Positions 8,697 to 17,105 of a stretch of DNA of 64,000 bases are shown piece after piece. The notes beneath the pieces are model-generated. The model made no database searches. It was not told the DNA's origin and saw only the letters and a program-made list of their open reading frames with translations. Numbering within the stretch: position 1 is the stretch's first letter; each line of letters begins with the position of its first letter. This DNA is from Methylobacterium sp. 2A (GTDB taxonomy: Bacteria; Pseudomonadota; Alphaproteobacteria; Rhizobiales; Beijerinckiaceae): positions 594,341 to 658,340 of the forward strand of contig NZ_VUOK01000003.1 in the NCBI RefSeq assembly GCF_009806555.1, written 5' to 3'. A program made the position numbers and the translations under genes.

Positions 8697-8721
8697 AACG
8701 CCGCATTGCGGTAACCGTTCC
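8697..8721 (-). promoter_or_regulatory. Sigma-EcfG promoter of the HdeD gene
   Basis: Read on the minus strand: GGAAC, 16 bases, CGTT, an exact match to the general-stress consensus of alphaproteobacteria. The -10 element ends 48 bases before the HdeD start codon. Confidence 0.75.
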
Positions 8722-8840
8722 TGGGGGCGGTTGATCCCTGATGGAACCTTGCGGCCATAGCGGGCTTTTGCAGGGCGAGGCGGGCGATGTGCAGCGCCCG
8801 GTCGCCGTCAGGTGACCGGCCCATCGGGCGGCGACTTCCC

Positions 8841-10109
8841 ATGTTTGACGATCAGCGGCAGGCCCCCGAAGCCGACGCGCGCGCGCGGCCGGCCGAGGGC
8901 CGGACCGGAACCGGCGACCACGACGCGCCGGATCGCGATGTCCTGAATCTCGGCCGGCCCGAAACGGCACGCAAGCCCGGCTCGGAGGACGAGGACCCCT
9001 CTGCCCAGGCCGACGGCAAGACCGACGGCGACGCGGCCCAGGCCGAGGAGGAAGACGAGGCCGAGGGCGGCCAGTCCCGCCCCAACATCCTGCGGCGGCA
9101 TCCGTGGGCCTTCCTGCTCGGGGGCCTCGCGGTCATTGCCCTCGGCGTCGGGATCTTCTTCTACTGGCTGCTCTACATGCATCCATACGAGAATACCGAC
9201 GACGCCTTCGTCGATGCCCGGAGCATCTCGATCCAGCCGAAGGTCGGCGGCTACCTCGTCGATGTGCCGGTGACCGACAACCAGCATGTCGAGGCCGGGC
9301 AGATCCTGTTCCAGATCTATCAGCGCGACTACGAGATCGCCCTCGATCAGGCCCAGGCGCAGGTCGAGGCCGATCAGGCCGCGATCAAGAACATCGATGC
9401 CCAGATCCAGGCGCAGAATGCCAATATCGACGTGTCGAAGGCGCAGGTCGCCACCGCCGAGGCGGCGCTGAAATTCGCGCAAGAGGACGCGGCCCGCTAC
9501 AAGGACCTCGCCGAGCGCGGCTCGGGCTCGATCCAGCAATCGCAGTCGGCGACCTCGACGCTCCAGCAGCGTCAGGCCTCGCTCCAGAGCGCCAATGCCA
9601 GCGTCGTCGCGGCGCAGAAGCAGATCGGCTCGCTGGAGGCCCAGAAGGCCTCGACCCAGGCACAGCTCGCCCGCGACAAGGCCCAGGTCGAGCAGGCGCA
9701 GTTGAACCTCGGCTACACCACGATCCGGTCGGTCCAACCCGGGCGGGTCGTGCGGCTCACCGGCGGCATCGGCCAGCTCGCCCAGGCCGGCCAGACCCTC
9801 TCGACCTTCGTGCCCGACGACATCTGGGTCACGGCGAACTTCAAGGAGACGCAGATCAACGACATGCGGCCGGGCCAGCCGGTCGATATCGAGATCGATG
9901 CCTATCCCGGCCGCAAGATCCACGGCACCGTGGCCTCGGTTCAGCCGGGCTCCGGGACGGCCTTCAGCCTGCTGCCGGCGCAGAACGCCACCGGCAATTA
10001 CGTGAAGGTGACGCAGCGCATCCCGGTCAAGATCGTGGTCAAGGACTGGCCGACGGATGTCTCGATCGGCCCGGGCATGTCGATCGTCCCGACCGTCAAG
10101 GTTCGGTGA
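8841..10109 (+). CDS. EmrA-type membrane-fusion (HlyD) subunit of a multidrug efflux pump
   Basis: A 422-residue periplasmic adaptor. The first 80 residues are acidic and low-complexity (EDEDPSAQADG, AEEEDEAEGG); a single membrane anchor follows (WAFLLGGLAVIALGVGIFFY), then the biotinyl-lipoyl half motif STDDAF-like NTDDAFVDARSISIQPKV, a long Gln/Ala-rich coiled coil (about residues 160-300) and the closing half-motif NLGYTTIRSVQPGRV. It bridges the inner-membrane transporter encoded 5 bases downstream to an outer-membrane channel. ATG 8841 is chosen because the upstream alternative at 8787 adds an Arg-rich leader. The acidic N-terminal extension is longer than in E. coli EmrA. Confidence 0.9.
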   Translation: MFDDQRQAPEADARARPAEGRTGTGDHDAPDRDVLNLGRPETARKPGSEDEDPSAQADGKTDGDAAQAEEEDEAEGGQSRPNILRRHPWAFLLGGLAVIALGVGIFFYWLLYMHPYENTDDAFVDARSISIQPKVGGYLVDVPVTDNQHVEAGQILFQIYQRDYEIALDQAQAQVEADQAAIKNIDAQIQAQNANIDVSKAQVATAEAALKFAQEDAARYKDLAERGSGSIQQSQSATSTLQQRQASLQSANASVVAAQKQIGSLEAQKASTQAQLARDKAQVEQAQLNLGYTTIRSVQPGRVVRLTGGIGQLAQAGQTLSTFVPDDIWVTANFKETQINDMRPGQPVDIEIDAYPGRKIHGTVASVQPGSGTAFSLLPAQNATGNYVKVTQRIPVKIVVKDWPTDVSIGPGMSIVPTVKVR

Positions 10110-10114
10110 GCGCG

Positions 10115-11773
10115 ATGGCCGGAAGAGCCTCCTCCGGCAAGGCGCCCGGCAAGGCGCCCGGCAAGGCGCCCGGCAAGGCGCCCGGCAAGGCGCCCGGAAA
10201 GGCGCCGGGCGGCCACAATCCCTGGCTGATCGCGGGCGTCGTGGCGCTCGCGACCTTCATGGAGGTGCTCGACACCACCATCGCCAATGTGGCGCTCCGC
10301 TACATCTCGGGCGGCCTCGCGGTGGGTCCTGACGAGGCCGCCTGGGTGGTCACCAGCTACCTCGTGGCCAACGCGATCACGCTCACGGCGTCGAGCTTCC
10401 TGGCCAAGCGCTACGGCCGCAAGGCGTTCTTCATGTGGTCGGTGGCGCTGTTCACGATCTCGTCGATCCTGTGCGGCTTCGCCTGGAGCCTGGAATCGCT
10501 CCTGTTCTTCCGGGTGCTGCAGGGGCTCGGCGGCGGCGGCATGGCGCCGCTGGCGCAGTCGATCCTGGCCGATTCCTTCCCGCCGGAGAAGCGCGGCCAG
10601 GCCTTCGCGCTCTACGGCGTCGCCATCGTGGTCGCGCCGGTGATCGGCCCGACGCTCGGCGGCTGGCTGTCCGACAACGCCTCCTGGCACTGGTGCTTCC
10701 TGATCAACGGCCCCGTGGGCGTGATCGCGCTGGGGCTGATGTACTGGCTGATCGAGGACAGCGAGGCGGCCAAGAAGGAGCGGCGCGCCCTGGTGCGCAA
10801 GGGCATCCGCTTCGACATCGTGGGCTTCCTGCTGGTCGCCCTGTTCCTCGGCTCGCTGGAGGTGATCCTCGACGAGGGCCAGCGGAAGGACTGGTTCGGC
10901 ACCTCGACGCTCATGAACGTCTCCGGCGTGCTGATGGTGGTCTCGTTCGTCGCCATGATCCCGTGGCTCCTGAACAAGGACAATCCGGCGGTCGACCTGC
11001 GGCTCATCGGCAACCGCCAGTTCGGATCCTGCTTCGTGGTGATGATGTTCACCGGCGCGATCCTGATCGCGACCACGCAGTTCATCCCGCAGATCACGCA
11101 GGATTATTACGGCTACACCGCCACCCTGTCAGGCCTCGTGCTCGGTCCCGGCGGCATCGTCACGGTGGTGATGATGTTCCTCACGGGACGCGCATCGGCC
11201 TACGTCCAGCCGAAATGGCTGATCGCCACCGGCATGATGATCGTGGCGCTCGGGATGTACGATCTGACGCGGCTCAACGGCACCACGACCTTCGCGTTCT
11301 TCGCGTGGTCGCGCGTCTATATCGGCCTGGGTTTGCCGATGGTGTTCCTGTCGATCACCTCGGCCTCCTACGAGGGGATCCGCAAGGACCAGACCGATCA
11401 GGCCTCGGCGCTGATCAATGTCGCCCGCAACGTCGGCGGCTCGATGGGCGTCTCGCTCGCCCAGAACATCCTGGCGTACCGGAGCCAGTTCCATCAGAGC
11501 CGGCTGGTCGAGAGCATCAATCCGGGCCAGCCCGCCTATCAGGAGACGATGCGGCAGGCGACGCAGTACTTCTCCGAGCACGGCTATGTCGGCGTCGAGG
11601 CGCAGAACCAGGCGACCGCCTGGATCGGCAGCGTACTCAGCACGGAGGTCGCCTACTGGGCCTATATCGACGTGTTCTGGGTGCTCGGCCTGGTCGCGGC
11701 CTGCGCGGTGCCGATCGCGCTCAGCCTGAAGAGCGTCAGGCTCGGCGGCGGAGCACCGGCCGGTGGCCATTGA
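10115..11773 (+). CDS. EmrB-type MFS drug:proton antiporter (DHA2, 14 TM)
   Basis: A 552-residue inner-membrane exporter of the DHA2 family. Motif WVVTSYLVANAI, the VLDTTIANVAL motif D1 in the first helix, RVLQGLGGGGMAPL and the motif C region PVIGPTLGGWL are all present. It starts 5 bases after the EmrA-type gene, so the two form one operon that likely expels hydrophobic toxins. The N terminus carries an odd run of six Gly-Lys-Ala-Pro repeats encoded by a 12-base tandem repeat, which would form a basic, flexible cytoplasmic tail. Confidence 0.92.
   Translation: MAGRASSGKAPGKAPGKAPGKAPGKAPGKAPGGHNPWLIAGVVALATFMEVLDTTIANVALRYISGGLAVGPDEAAWVVTSYLVANAITLTASSFLAKRYGRKAFFMWSVALFTISSILCGFAWSLESLLFFRVLQGLGGGGMAPLAQSILADSFPPEKRGQAFALYGVAIVVAPVIGPTLGGWLSDNASWHWCFLINGPVGVIALGLMYWLIEDSEAAKKERRALVRKGIRFDIVGFLLVALFLGSLEVILDEGQRKDWFGTSTLMNVSGVLMVVSFVAMIPWLLNKDNPAVDLRLIGNRQFGSCFVVMMFTGAILIATTQFIPQITQDYYGYTATLSGLVLGPGGIVTVVMMFLTGRASAYVQPKWLIATGMMIVALGMYDLTRLNGTTTFAFFAWSRVYIGLGLPMVFLSITSASYEGIRKDQTDQASALINVARNVGGSMGVSLAQNILAYRSQFHQSRLVESINPGQPAYQETMRQATQYFSEHGYVGVEAQNQATAWIGSVLSTEVAYWAYIDVFWVLGLVAACAVPIALSLKSVRLGGGAPAGGH
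10133..10210. repeat. 12-base tandem repeat inside the EmrB-type gene
   Basis: About six copies of GGCAAGGCGCCC, the last one slightly diverged, code for six GKAP units at residues 8-31. Near-perfect nucleotide identity implies recent expansion and likely length variation between strains. Confidence 0.9.
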
Positions 11774-11786
11774 GGTGAGGCGGCCG

Positions 11787-13097
11787 TCACACCCCGTCCG
11801 GCGGCAGCGCCTCCGTCACCTCGACGCGGCGATTGCCGGCCGTCGAAGCCGCCTCGTCGGTGCTGGCGACATCGGTCTGCCCCTGCGCCTTGTCGAGCGC
11901 TTCCGCCACCGCGGTGACGCCCTGGTAGCGGTTGAGCCGCCGGTCGATCATGCCGTCGAGCCGATCGTGCAGCTCCGACACGGTCAGGCTGCGGCGCTTG
12001 CCGCCGTCGGCCTCGGTGAACAGGCGACGGTTGGCCCGGGCGGCGCTGCGGAACGCGCGGCCCGCAACCTCGTCGGGCTTCTCGGAGGAGAGCGAGAGGA
12101 AGCGCCCGGCGCTCGCCGTGCCGAGGAAATGCGCGAGGTAGAGCTCGGTCTTGGTCAGCGCCCGGCCGACCCGGGCCTCGATCCGCTCACGATCGCGCTT
12201 GATCAGCTCCGCGGCCATCAGGGCCGCCACCCGCGGGTCGTTGCGCAGGCCGAGGATCCGCGACCGCATGGGGCCGGCCACCGTGATCGCGGCGCCCCGG
12301 CCCTTCACGGCGGCGGCCTCCTCGGCGAGCCCGTAGCGGGCACCGTAATCGCGGATCATTTCGAGCCATGTCCGGGCGACGAACTGGAACAGGCCCTGCG
12401 CCGAGGAGGTCGCGGCCTTGGCGTCCGTGTCGAAGCTCGATTCCTTGTCGGCCAAAGCCATCATGTAGACGGGATCGACGCCCGCTTCGTCGGAGGCCTT
12501 CACGATCGTGTCGACCACCTTGCGCGGCACGGTGCGCTCGCCGAACCGCACGGCGTCCTCGCCCTGCGCCTGCGTCACCCGCGGCAGGGCGGCGAGGTCG
12601 TCCTGGATCAGCGCCGTCGTCGCCGGCTCCTGCTCCGGCACGGGCAGGCCGTTCCACCGGAGCGCGGCGTCGGCCGATGCGCCCTGTTGCGCGTCCTGCG
12701 GCAGATCCTGATCGAGCGTCGAGCGCAGGGCCATATCCCGGCCCGACGGCTCCGGCACCGCGGTCTCCTGCATCTGCGTTCGAGCCGTGAGGGCCTGGGC
12801 CGCGCGCGGGCTGGTGTCGACCCGGTCGTGGGCCTGGGCGGTGGGGGCGAAATAGGCGGGCGCGAAGGCGGCCTGCGGCAATCCGAACCCGGCGACGAGT
12901 CCGAGCGCCACCGTACCGGTGACTTTCCCGGTGACTTGGCGCAGCCGGTTCCGGTGCATCGGGCGGGAAGACCGGCGCCCCATCTTGCGGCCGGCCCGCG
13001 GCAGCCACGCCACGGCTTCATCCTCGAAACGGCTCGCGTCGGGCACGAGTCGGCTCACGTCGTCGGCGCGACGCGCCGGCTCCGGGAAAACCCCCAT
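11787..13097 (-). CDS. Lytic transglycosylase-like (SLT domain) exported protein
   Basis: A 436-residue protein with an N-terminal membrane/signal segment (VTGTVALGLVAGFGLP, near residue 60), a low-complexity linker, and a goose-lysozyme-like SLT core near residues 200-330: ASDEAGVDPVYMMALADKES with the catalytic Glu in KES, then SSAQGLFQFVARTWL and a late YLAHFLGTASAGRFL. It probably cleaves or remodels peptidoglycan in the periplasm. ATG 13097 is chosen with GAAGAGGA upstream; TTG 13103 is an alternative. It is transcribed alone and ends 13 bases from the efflux operon. Confidence 0.8.
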   Translation of the reverse strand: MGVFPEPARRADDVSRLVPDASRFEDEAVAWLPRAGRKMGRRSSRPMHRNRLRQVTGKVTGTVALGLVAGFGLPQAAFAPAYFAPTAQAHDRVDTSPRAAQALTARTQMQETAVPEPSGRDMALRSTLDQDLPQDAQQGASADAALRWNGLPVPEQEPATTALIQDDLAALPRVTQAQGEDAVRFGERTVPRKVVDTIVKASDEAGVDPVYMMALADKESSFDTDAKAATSSAQGLFQFVARTWLEMIRDYGARYGLAEEAAAVKGRGAAITVAGPMRSRILGLRNDPRVAALMAAELIKRDRERIEARVGRALTKTELYLAHFLGTASAGRFLSLSSEKPDEVAGRAFRSAARANRRLFTEADGGKRRSLTVSELHDRLDGMIDRRLNRYQGVTAVAEALDKAQGQTDVASTDEAASTAGNRRVEVTEALPPDGV

Positions 13098-13422
13098 CCT
13101 CAATCCTCTTCAGATCGGTCCTTGCGTCGGCCCGGCGTCTGGCGGCCGGGCTCTCTTGAGCGGCGGCCGTATCGGCGCCGGCCGTGACCAGAATGGGACG
13201 ACCCCGTGATCCAAGCGTGGCACGGTCAACGAAGGGTTAACCGTGCCCGTTAGGCGGGCCTTAAGGACGCGGATCGCGGCGGACCGTGCCGCGCGCGCTT
13301 CAGATCCGATACAATCGGAGACGGCGCCAACGTCTTGTTTTGACAAGTCCTCTCGCGCCGGAAGGCGCGTCTTCATCCGTGAAGCGCATGTCCTGACGGG
13401 GCAAAGTTGTCGCATTCGGCTT
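13098..13422. other. Intergenic region without a supported gene
   Basis: This divergent intergenic stretch lies between the transglycosylase-like gene and the inositol synthase. It contains a TTGACA-like stretch near 13340 (TTTTGACAAGTCC) and a small hairpin around GCGCCGGAAGGCGC, but no convincing ORF with a ribosome site. Confidence 0.5.
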
Positions 13423-13447
13423 GGAACGCCGGAGCACTGAGCCAGTT
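13423..13447 (+). promoter_or_regulatory. Candidate sigma-EcfG promoter upstream of inositol-3-phosphate synthase
   Basis: GGAAC, 16 bases, AGTT: one mismatch from the consensus in the -10 element (AGTT for CGTT). It lies 88 bases before the start codon. It is weaker than the exact matches elsewhere in the window. Confidence 0.35.
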
Positions 13448-13534
13448 AGGTACGGCCCCGGGCGGGCGAACTTTCCGTCCCAGGACGGACCCTTCAAGAC
13501 GCCACCCGCGTCCGCAAAAGGACATCAGTTTCCA

Positions 13535-14725
13535 ATGAGCATGCAGTCCGGTCGCCGCGTCGGTGTCGCGTTCGTTGGCATGGGTGGCGCCGTCGCCACC
13601 ACCGCCATCGCCGGCATCGAGATGATCAAATCCGGCTCGAACCGGCTCGACGGGCTGCCGCTCGCCGGCCTCTCCGTGGCGGGCATGGCCGATTACAAGG
13701 ATTTGGTCTTCGGCGGCTGGGACCTGAACGGCGACGACCTCGCCACCGCGGCGAGCGGCCACGGCGTGCTGTCGAAGGACGATATCGAGGACGGTGCCGA
13801 GGCGCTGAAGGGCATCACGCCCTGGCCGGCGGTGGGCAGCGCCAAGTTCTGCAAGAACATCGACGGCCGGAACCGCATCGTCGCCAAGGACCACCGCGAG
13901 GCGGTGTCGGTCATCGCCAACGACCTGCGGCGCTTCCAGAAGGAGAGCAACCTCGACGATGTGGTCGTGGTGAACCTCGCCTCGACCGAGCGCTGGCCCG
14001 ACCTCAACGACCCGACCCTGAACTCCACCGCCGCCTTCGAGAAGGGGCTGGATTCGAGCGACGAGGCGATCTCGCCCGCGATGCTCTACGCCTATGCGGC
14101 GATCAAGAGCGGCATCCCCTACGCCAACTTCACCCCGAGCGTGGCGGCCGACGTGCCGGCGCTCCTCGACCTCGCCAAGGAGCTGAACGTCCCGGTGGCC
14201 GGCAAGGACGGCAAGACCGGCCAGACCATGATGAAGACGGTGCTGGCCCCCGCCTTCAAGGCGCGCGCGCTCCACGTCGACGGCTGGTTCTCGACCAACA
14301 TCCTGGGCAACCGCGACGGCTTGGCCCTGAACGACCCGAACTCGCTCCAGTCGAAGCTCAACACCAAGGGCACGGTGCTCGACTCGATCCTCGGCTACCC
14401 GGTCGAGGACCACCTCGTGCACATCCACTATTACCGCCCGCGCGGCGACGACAAGGAAGCGTGGGACAACATCGACGTCACCGGCTTCATGGGCCAGCGG
14501 ATGCAGGTGAAGGTGAACTTCCTCTGCAAGGACTCGATCCTGGCGGCGCCGCTCGTCATCGAGATCGCCCGCGTGCTCGACCTCGCCCACAAGCGCGGCG
14601 ACGGCGGCGTGCAGGAGCAGCTCTCGACCTTCTTCAAGGCGCCGATGGTCAAGAACGGCCACGGGCCGGAGCACGCCTTCGGCAAGCAGGAGCAGATGCT
14701 GCGGGACTGGCTCGGCGTGCATTGA
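13535..14725 (+). CDS. Inositol-3-phosphate synthase (Ino1 family)
   Basis: This 396-residue enzyme converts glucose 6-phosphate to 1L-myo-inositol 1-phosphate with bound NAD. The N terminus has the dinucleotide motif VAFVGMGGAVATT (11-23); later come DYKDLVFGGWD, a PVAGKDGKTGQTMMKT segment typical of the active-site Lys region, and DSILAAPLVIEI near the C terminus. Its length fits the short prokaryotic class. ATG 13535 is chosen (AAAAGGA 12 bases upstream). It heads a co-directional cluster with sugar- and cyclitol-modifying enzymes, so the product is more likely a dedicated metabolite than bulk phospholipid. Confidence 0.9.
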   Translation: MSMQSGRRVGVAFVGMGGAVATTAIAGIEMIKSGSNRLDGLPLAGLSVAGMADYKDLVFGGWDLNGDDLATAASGHGVLSKDDIEDGAEALKGITPWPAVGSAKFCKNIDGRNRIVAKDHREAVSVIANDLRRFQKESNLDDVVVVNLASTERWPDLNDPTLNSTAAFEKGLDSSDEAISPAMLYAYAAIKSGIPYANFTPSVAADVPALLDLAKELNVPVAGKDGKTGQTMMKTVLAPAFKARALHVDGWFSTNILGNRDGLALNDPNSLQSKLNTKGTVLDSILGYPVEDHLVHIHYYRPRGDDKEAWDNIDVTGFMGQRMQVKVNFLCKDSILAAPLVIEIARVLDLAHKRGDGGVQEQLSTFFKAPMVKNGHGPEHAFGKQEQMLRDWLGVH

Positions 14726-14740
14726 ACGTTCGCAGGCCTT

Positions 14741-14852
14741 CTCTCCTCCCCCTTGCGGGGAGGAGCCGGAGGTGGGGGTGGTCCAGGTGGCACCGGGACG
14801 CTCCATCCTGAACCACCCCCACCCCTGACCTCTTCCCGCAAGGGGGAGGGGA
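14741..14852. repeat. Palindromic repeat, family B
   Basis: CTCCCCCTTGCGGGGAGGAG and GGAGGTGGGGGTGG on the left face CCACCCCCACCCC and CCGCAAGGGGGAGG on the right, giving an imperfect palindrome of about 110 bases. A second copy is at 20803-20948. Both lie between genes of the inositol cluster. Confidence 0.85.
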
Positions 14853-14931
14853 TTCGCGGTTTAGTTTCCGAGGGTCGGCGGTTTGGGCATGTGCCCCCAC
14901 GCGAACCGCTCCCTGCGGACCGAAAGAAACG

Positions 14932-15861
14932 ATGTCCAGCGAGATCTATCCGCTCCAACCCGGCGCCGCCGCGCCCGAGGCGTTGCGCGACCTTCTGGTC
15001 GAGATGAACGACCTCAAGCGCGTGCGCTCTGCGGGCCGCACGGGATCGATCGCCGAGCGCCTGTTCGCGCAAGCGTGGGGGCTCCTGACCGGCGGCGCCG
15101 CGCCCGACGATGTCGCCCTCGACATCACGGCAACGACTCTCGCGGCCACGCGCCTGTGCGACCTCGACGCAGCCTTCCTGACCGCCGCCGGCCTCTCGGA
15201 CGATGCGGCCTCCGCGGTGCTGATCGCGGGCTTCGACGCCGTGACCGGCGAACTCGATCCCGCGCTCAGGGCTCGCCTGCGGGCTCGGCTCGCTCCGCGT
15301 CCACCGGCCGAGCTTGGACCGTTGCCCGCCTTCGTCGCCGCCCTGGCACAGCAGCCGCGGGCCGGCGTGACCTGTCCCGGCCGTGCCCGCATCCTGCTCG
15401 AACCGCCGGAGAACCACGCCGAGCATTGCCTGATGGTGGCGGTCTACGGCGTGTGCCTCAGCCCGTTCTACCGGGCGGATCCCGGCACCGTGTTCCTGGC
15501 CGCCATGGCCCACCACGTCCACAACGCTGCCATGCCGGATGCCGGCTTCACCGGCGAGATGCTGCTCGGCGACCATCTCGGGCCGATCATGGCCGCCACC
15601 ACTGCCTGGGCGCTCGCCGAACTCGCCGAGCCGTTGCGCGGCCAGGTCGAGCGCGCCCGCGCGGTGCTGCCGGACGACGCCACCGGGGAGGGCCGCGCCT
15701 TCCACGCGGCGGACTGCATCGACCGGGTGCTCCAGATCGCCCAGCACCTGCGCGGCGCCTCGACCACGATGGGGATGGTGCTCGACGAGTGGGAGCTGGT
15801 CCATGCCGGCCCGGTGAAGGGGTTCCACGATCGCGTCCTCGCCGACATGCACATCCCTTGA
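14932..15861 (+). CDS. HD-domain hydrolase
   Basis: A 309-residue protein with a recognisable HD metal-dependent hydrolase core: NHAEHC (His162, His165), MAHHVHNAA (His194-His195) and GDHL (Asp214), and a late AFHAADCIDRV that can supply the last Asp. The first 130 residues are helical and of unknown fold. HD proteins hydrolyse phosphate esters of nucleotides or other metabolites. Placed right after the inositol phosphate synthase, a phosphatase acting on an inositol phosphate or its glycoside is a reasonable inference, not shown by sequence. It is not an obvious stringent-response or cyclic-dinucleotide enzyme. Confidence 0.75.
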   Translation: MSSEIYPLQPGAAAPEALRDLLVEMNDLKRVRSAGRTGSIAERLFAQAWGLLTGGAAPDDVALDITATTLAATRLCDLDAAFLTAAGLSDDAASAVLIAGFDAVTGELDPALRARLRARLAPRPPAELGPLPAFVAALAQQPRAGVTCPGRARILLEPPENHAEHCLMVAVYGVCLSPFYRADPGTVFLAAMAHHVHNAAMPDAGFTGEMLLGDHLGPIMAATTAWALAELAEPLRGQVERARAVLPDDATGEGRAFHAADCIDRVLQIAQHLRGASTTMGMVLDEWELVHAGPVKGFHDRVLADMHIP

Positions 15862-15923
15862 TCGCAGATCCCGCCTTGATCGCCGGACCCCGCGGCCCAT
15901 CTGCCCGGGCGGTCCCGAGAGCC

Positions 15924-17105
15924 ATGATCCCGTTCGAACTCCTCGCGCCGGACACCGGCAACCCGCTGAAGGCCGACGGCCCGCATGCCCTGCGGGACGC
16001 CGAGACCGGTGCGCGCTGGCCCGTCATCGACGGGATCCCGTATCTGCGGGTGAACCGCGCGGCGCTGGTCGAGCGGGTGCTGGCTCATCTCGACGCGGGC
16101 GAATCCGACGAGGCGCTGGCCGCCCTGCTGGTCGATCAGGACGATTGGTGGAACGGCCCGCCCGCCGACCCGGCCGCGATCATCCGGCTTATCAAGGACC
16201 GGCGCACCGCGACCCTGCGCGACGCCGTTCACCGCCTCGGCTGGGGCCGCGTCGGCGATTATTTCCTGCATCGCTGGAGCGATCCGACTTTCCTGGCCGG
16301 GCTGTCGCTGCTGGAGGCGCACTGGAACGAGCCGACGTGCGTTTTCGAGTTCGCCTGCGGCATCGGCCACTACCTGCGCGAGCTGCAGCGGCGCGGCTGC
16401 AAGGTCGCGGGGGCCGACGTGGTCTTCGCCAAGCTCTGGGTCGCGCGCCACTGGGTCGTGGCCGAGAAGGCGCAGCTCGTCTGCTTCGACGCGGGCTCGC
16501 CGCACTGGCCGATCCCGGGGGCGCCGGTCGATCTCGTCGCCTGCAACGACGCCTTCTACTTCCTCGACGACAAGGCGGCCCTTCTGGAAAACCTCCGCCA
16601 GAATGCCGGCGATGATGGCTGGCTGGCGCTCAGCCACATCCACAACCGCGATTGCCCGGGCTTCTCGACCGGGCGGGCGGTCACGGCCGAGGAGATCGCC
16701 GAGCTGTTTCCCGACGCCCTCGTGTACGACGACGCGGAACTGACCCGGGCGCTCGTCGGGGTCCGCGCGCCGGCGCCGCAGGAGCCCGCGGCCCTGCGGC
16801 GCTGCGAGGCCTTCTCGGTGGTGTGCGGGCCCGGGATGCGCCCGGCGCCGCGCGCCCTGGTCGACGGCCTGACGCTGCCGAAGCCCGGCACCGTGCTGCG
16901 GCTCAACCCCCTCTATGCACCCGAGGGTGACCGCTACGTCATCCGCTGGCCCTCCGAGCGCTACGAGGCGGAATACGCCCCCCGCGCCACCTATCCGCTG
17001 CACTCCCCCGGCCCCGAGCACCTGACCTTCGACGGAAACCCCGACGCCCCGGACACGCAGCGCGTCCGCGTGCGCGAATTCGTCGACCTGCCGGAGCGGT
17101 GGTGA
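15924..17105 (+). CDS. Class I SAM-dependent methyltransferase with Trm112-like N terminus
   Basis: This 393-residue protein opens with a Trm112-like segment (FELLAPDTGNPL, WPVIDGIPYLRVN; residues 3-44) whose zinc-binding cysteines are absent. A Rossmann methyltransferase follows, with motif I VFEFACGIGHY (140-150), an acidic end of strand 2 (GADVVFAK) and motif IV region VDLVACNDAFYFLDD. About 130 C-terminal residues (PLYAPEGDRYVIRWPSER) form an extra domain of unknown role. The stop overlaps the start of the dehydrogenase gene (TGATG), so the two are translationally coupled. The substrate is unknown; the neighbours suggest a cyclitol or sugar derivative. Confidence 0.8.
   Translation: MIPFELLAPDTGNPLKADGPHALRDAETGARWPVIDGIPYLRVNRAALVERVLAHLDAGESDEALAALLVDQDDWWNGPPADPAAIIRLIKDRRTATLRDAVHRLGWGRVGDYFLHRWSDPTFLAGLSLLEAHWNEPTCVFEFACGIGHYLRELQRRGCKVAGADVVFAKLWVARHWVVAEKAQLVCFDAGSPHWPIPGAPVDLVACNDAFYFLDDKAALLENLRQNAGDDGWLALSHIHNRDCPGFSTGRAVTAEEIAELFPDALVYDDAELTRALVGVRAPAPQEPAALRRCEAFSVVCGPGMRPAPRALVDGLTLPKPGTVLRLNPLYAPEGDRYVIRWPSERYEAEYAPRATYPLHSPGPEHLTFDGNPDAPDTQRVRVREFVDLPERW

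Noticed and set aside
8743..8768. GGAAC before the EmrA-type gene as a second stress promoter
   Set aside because: The -10 position reads GCTT or CTTT, two or more mismatches.
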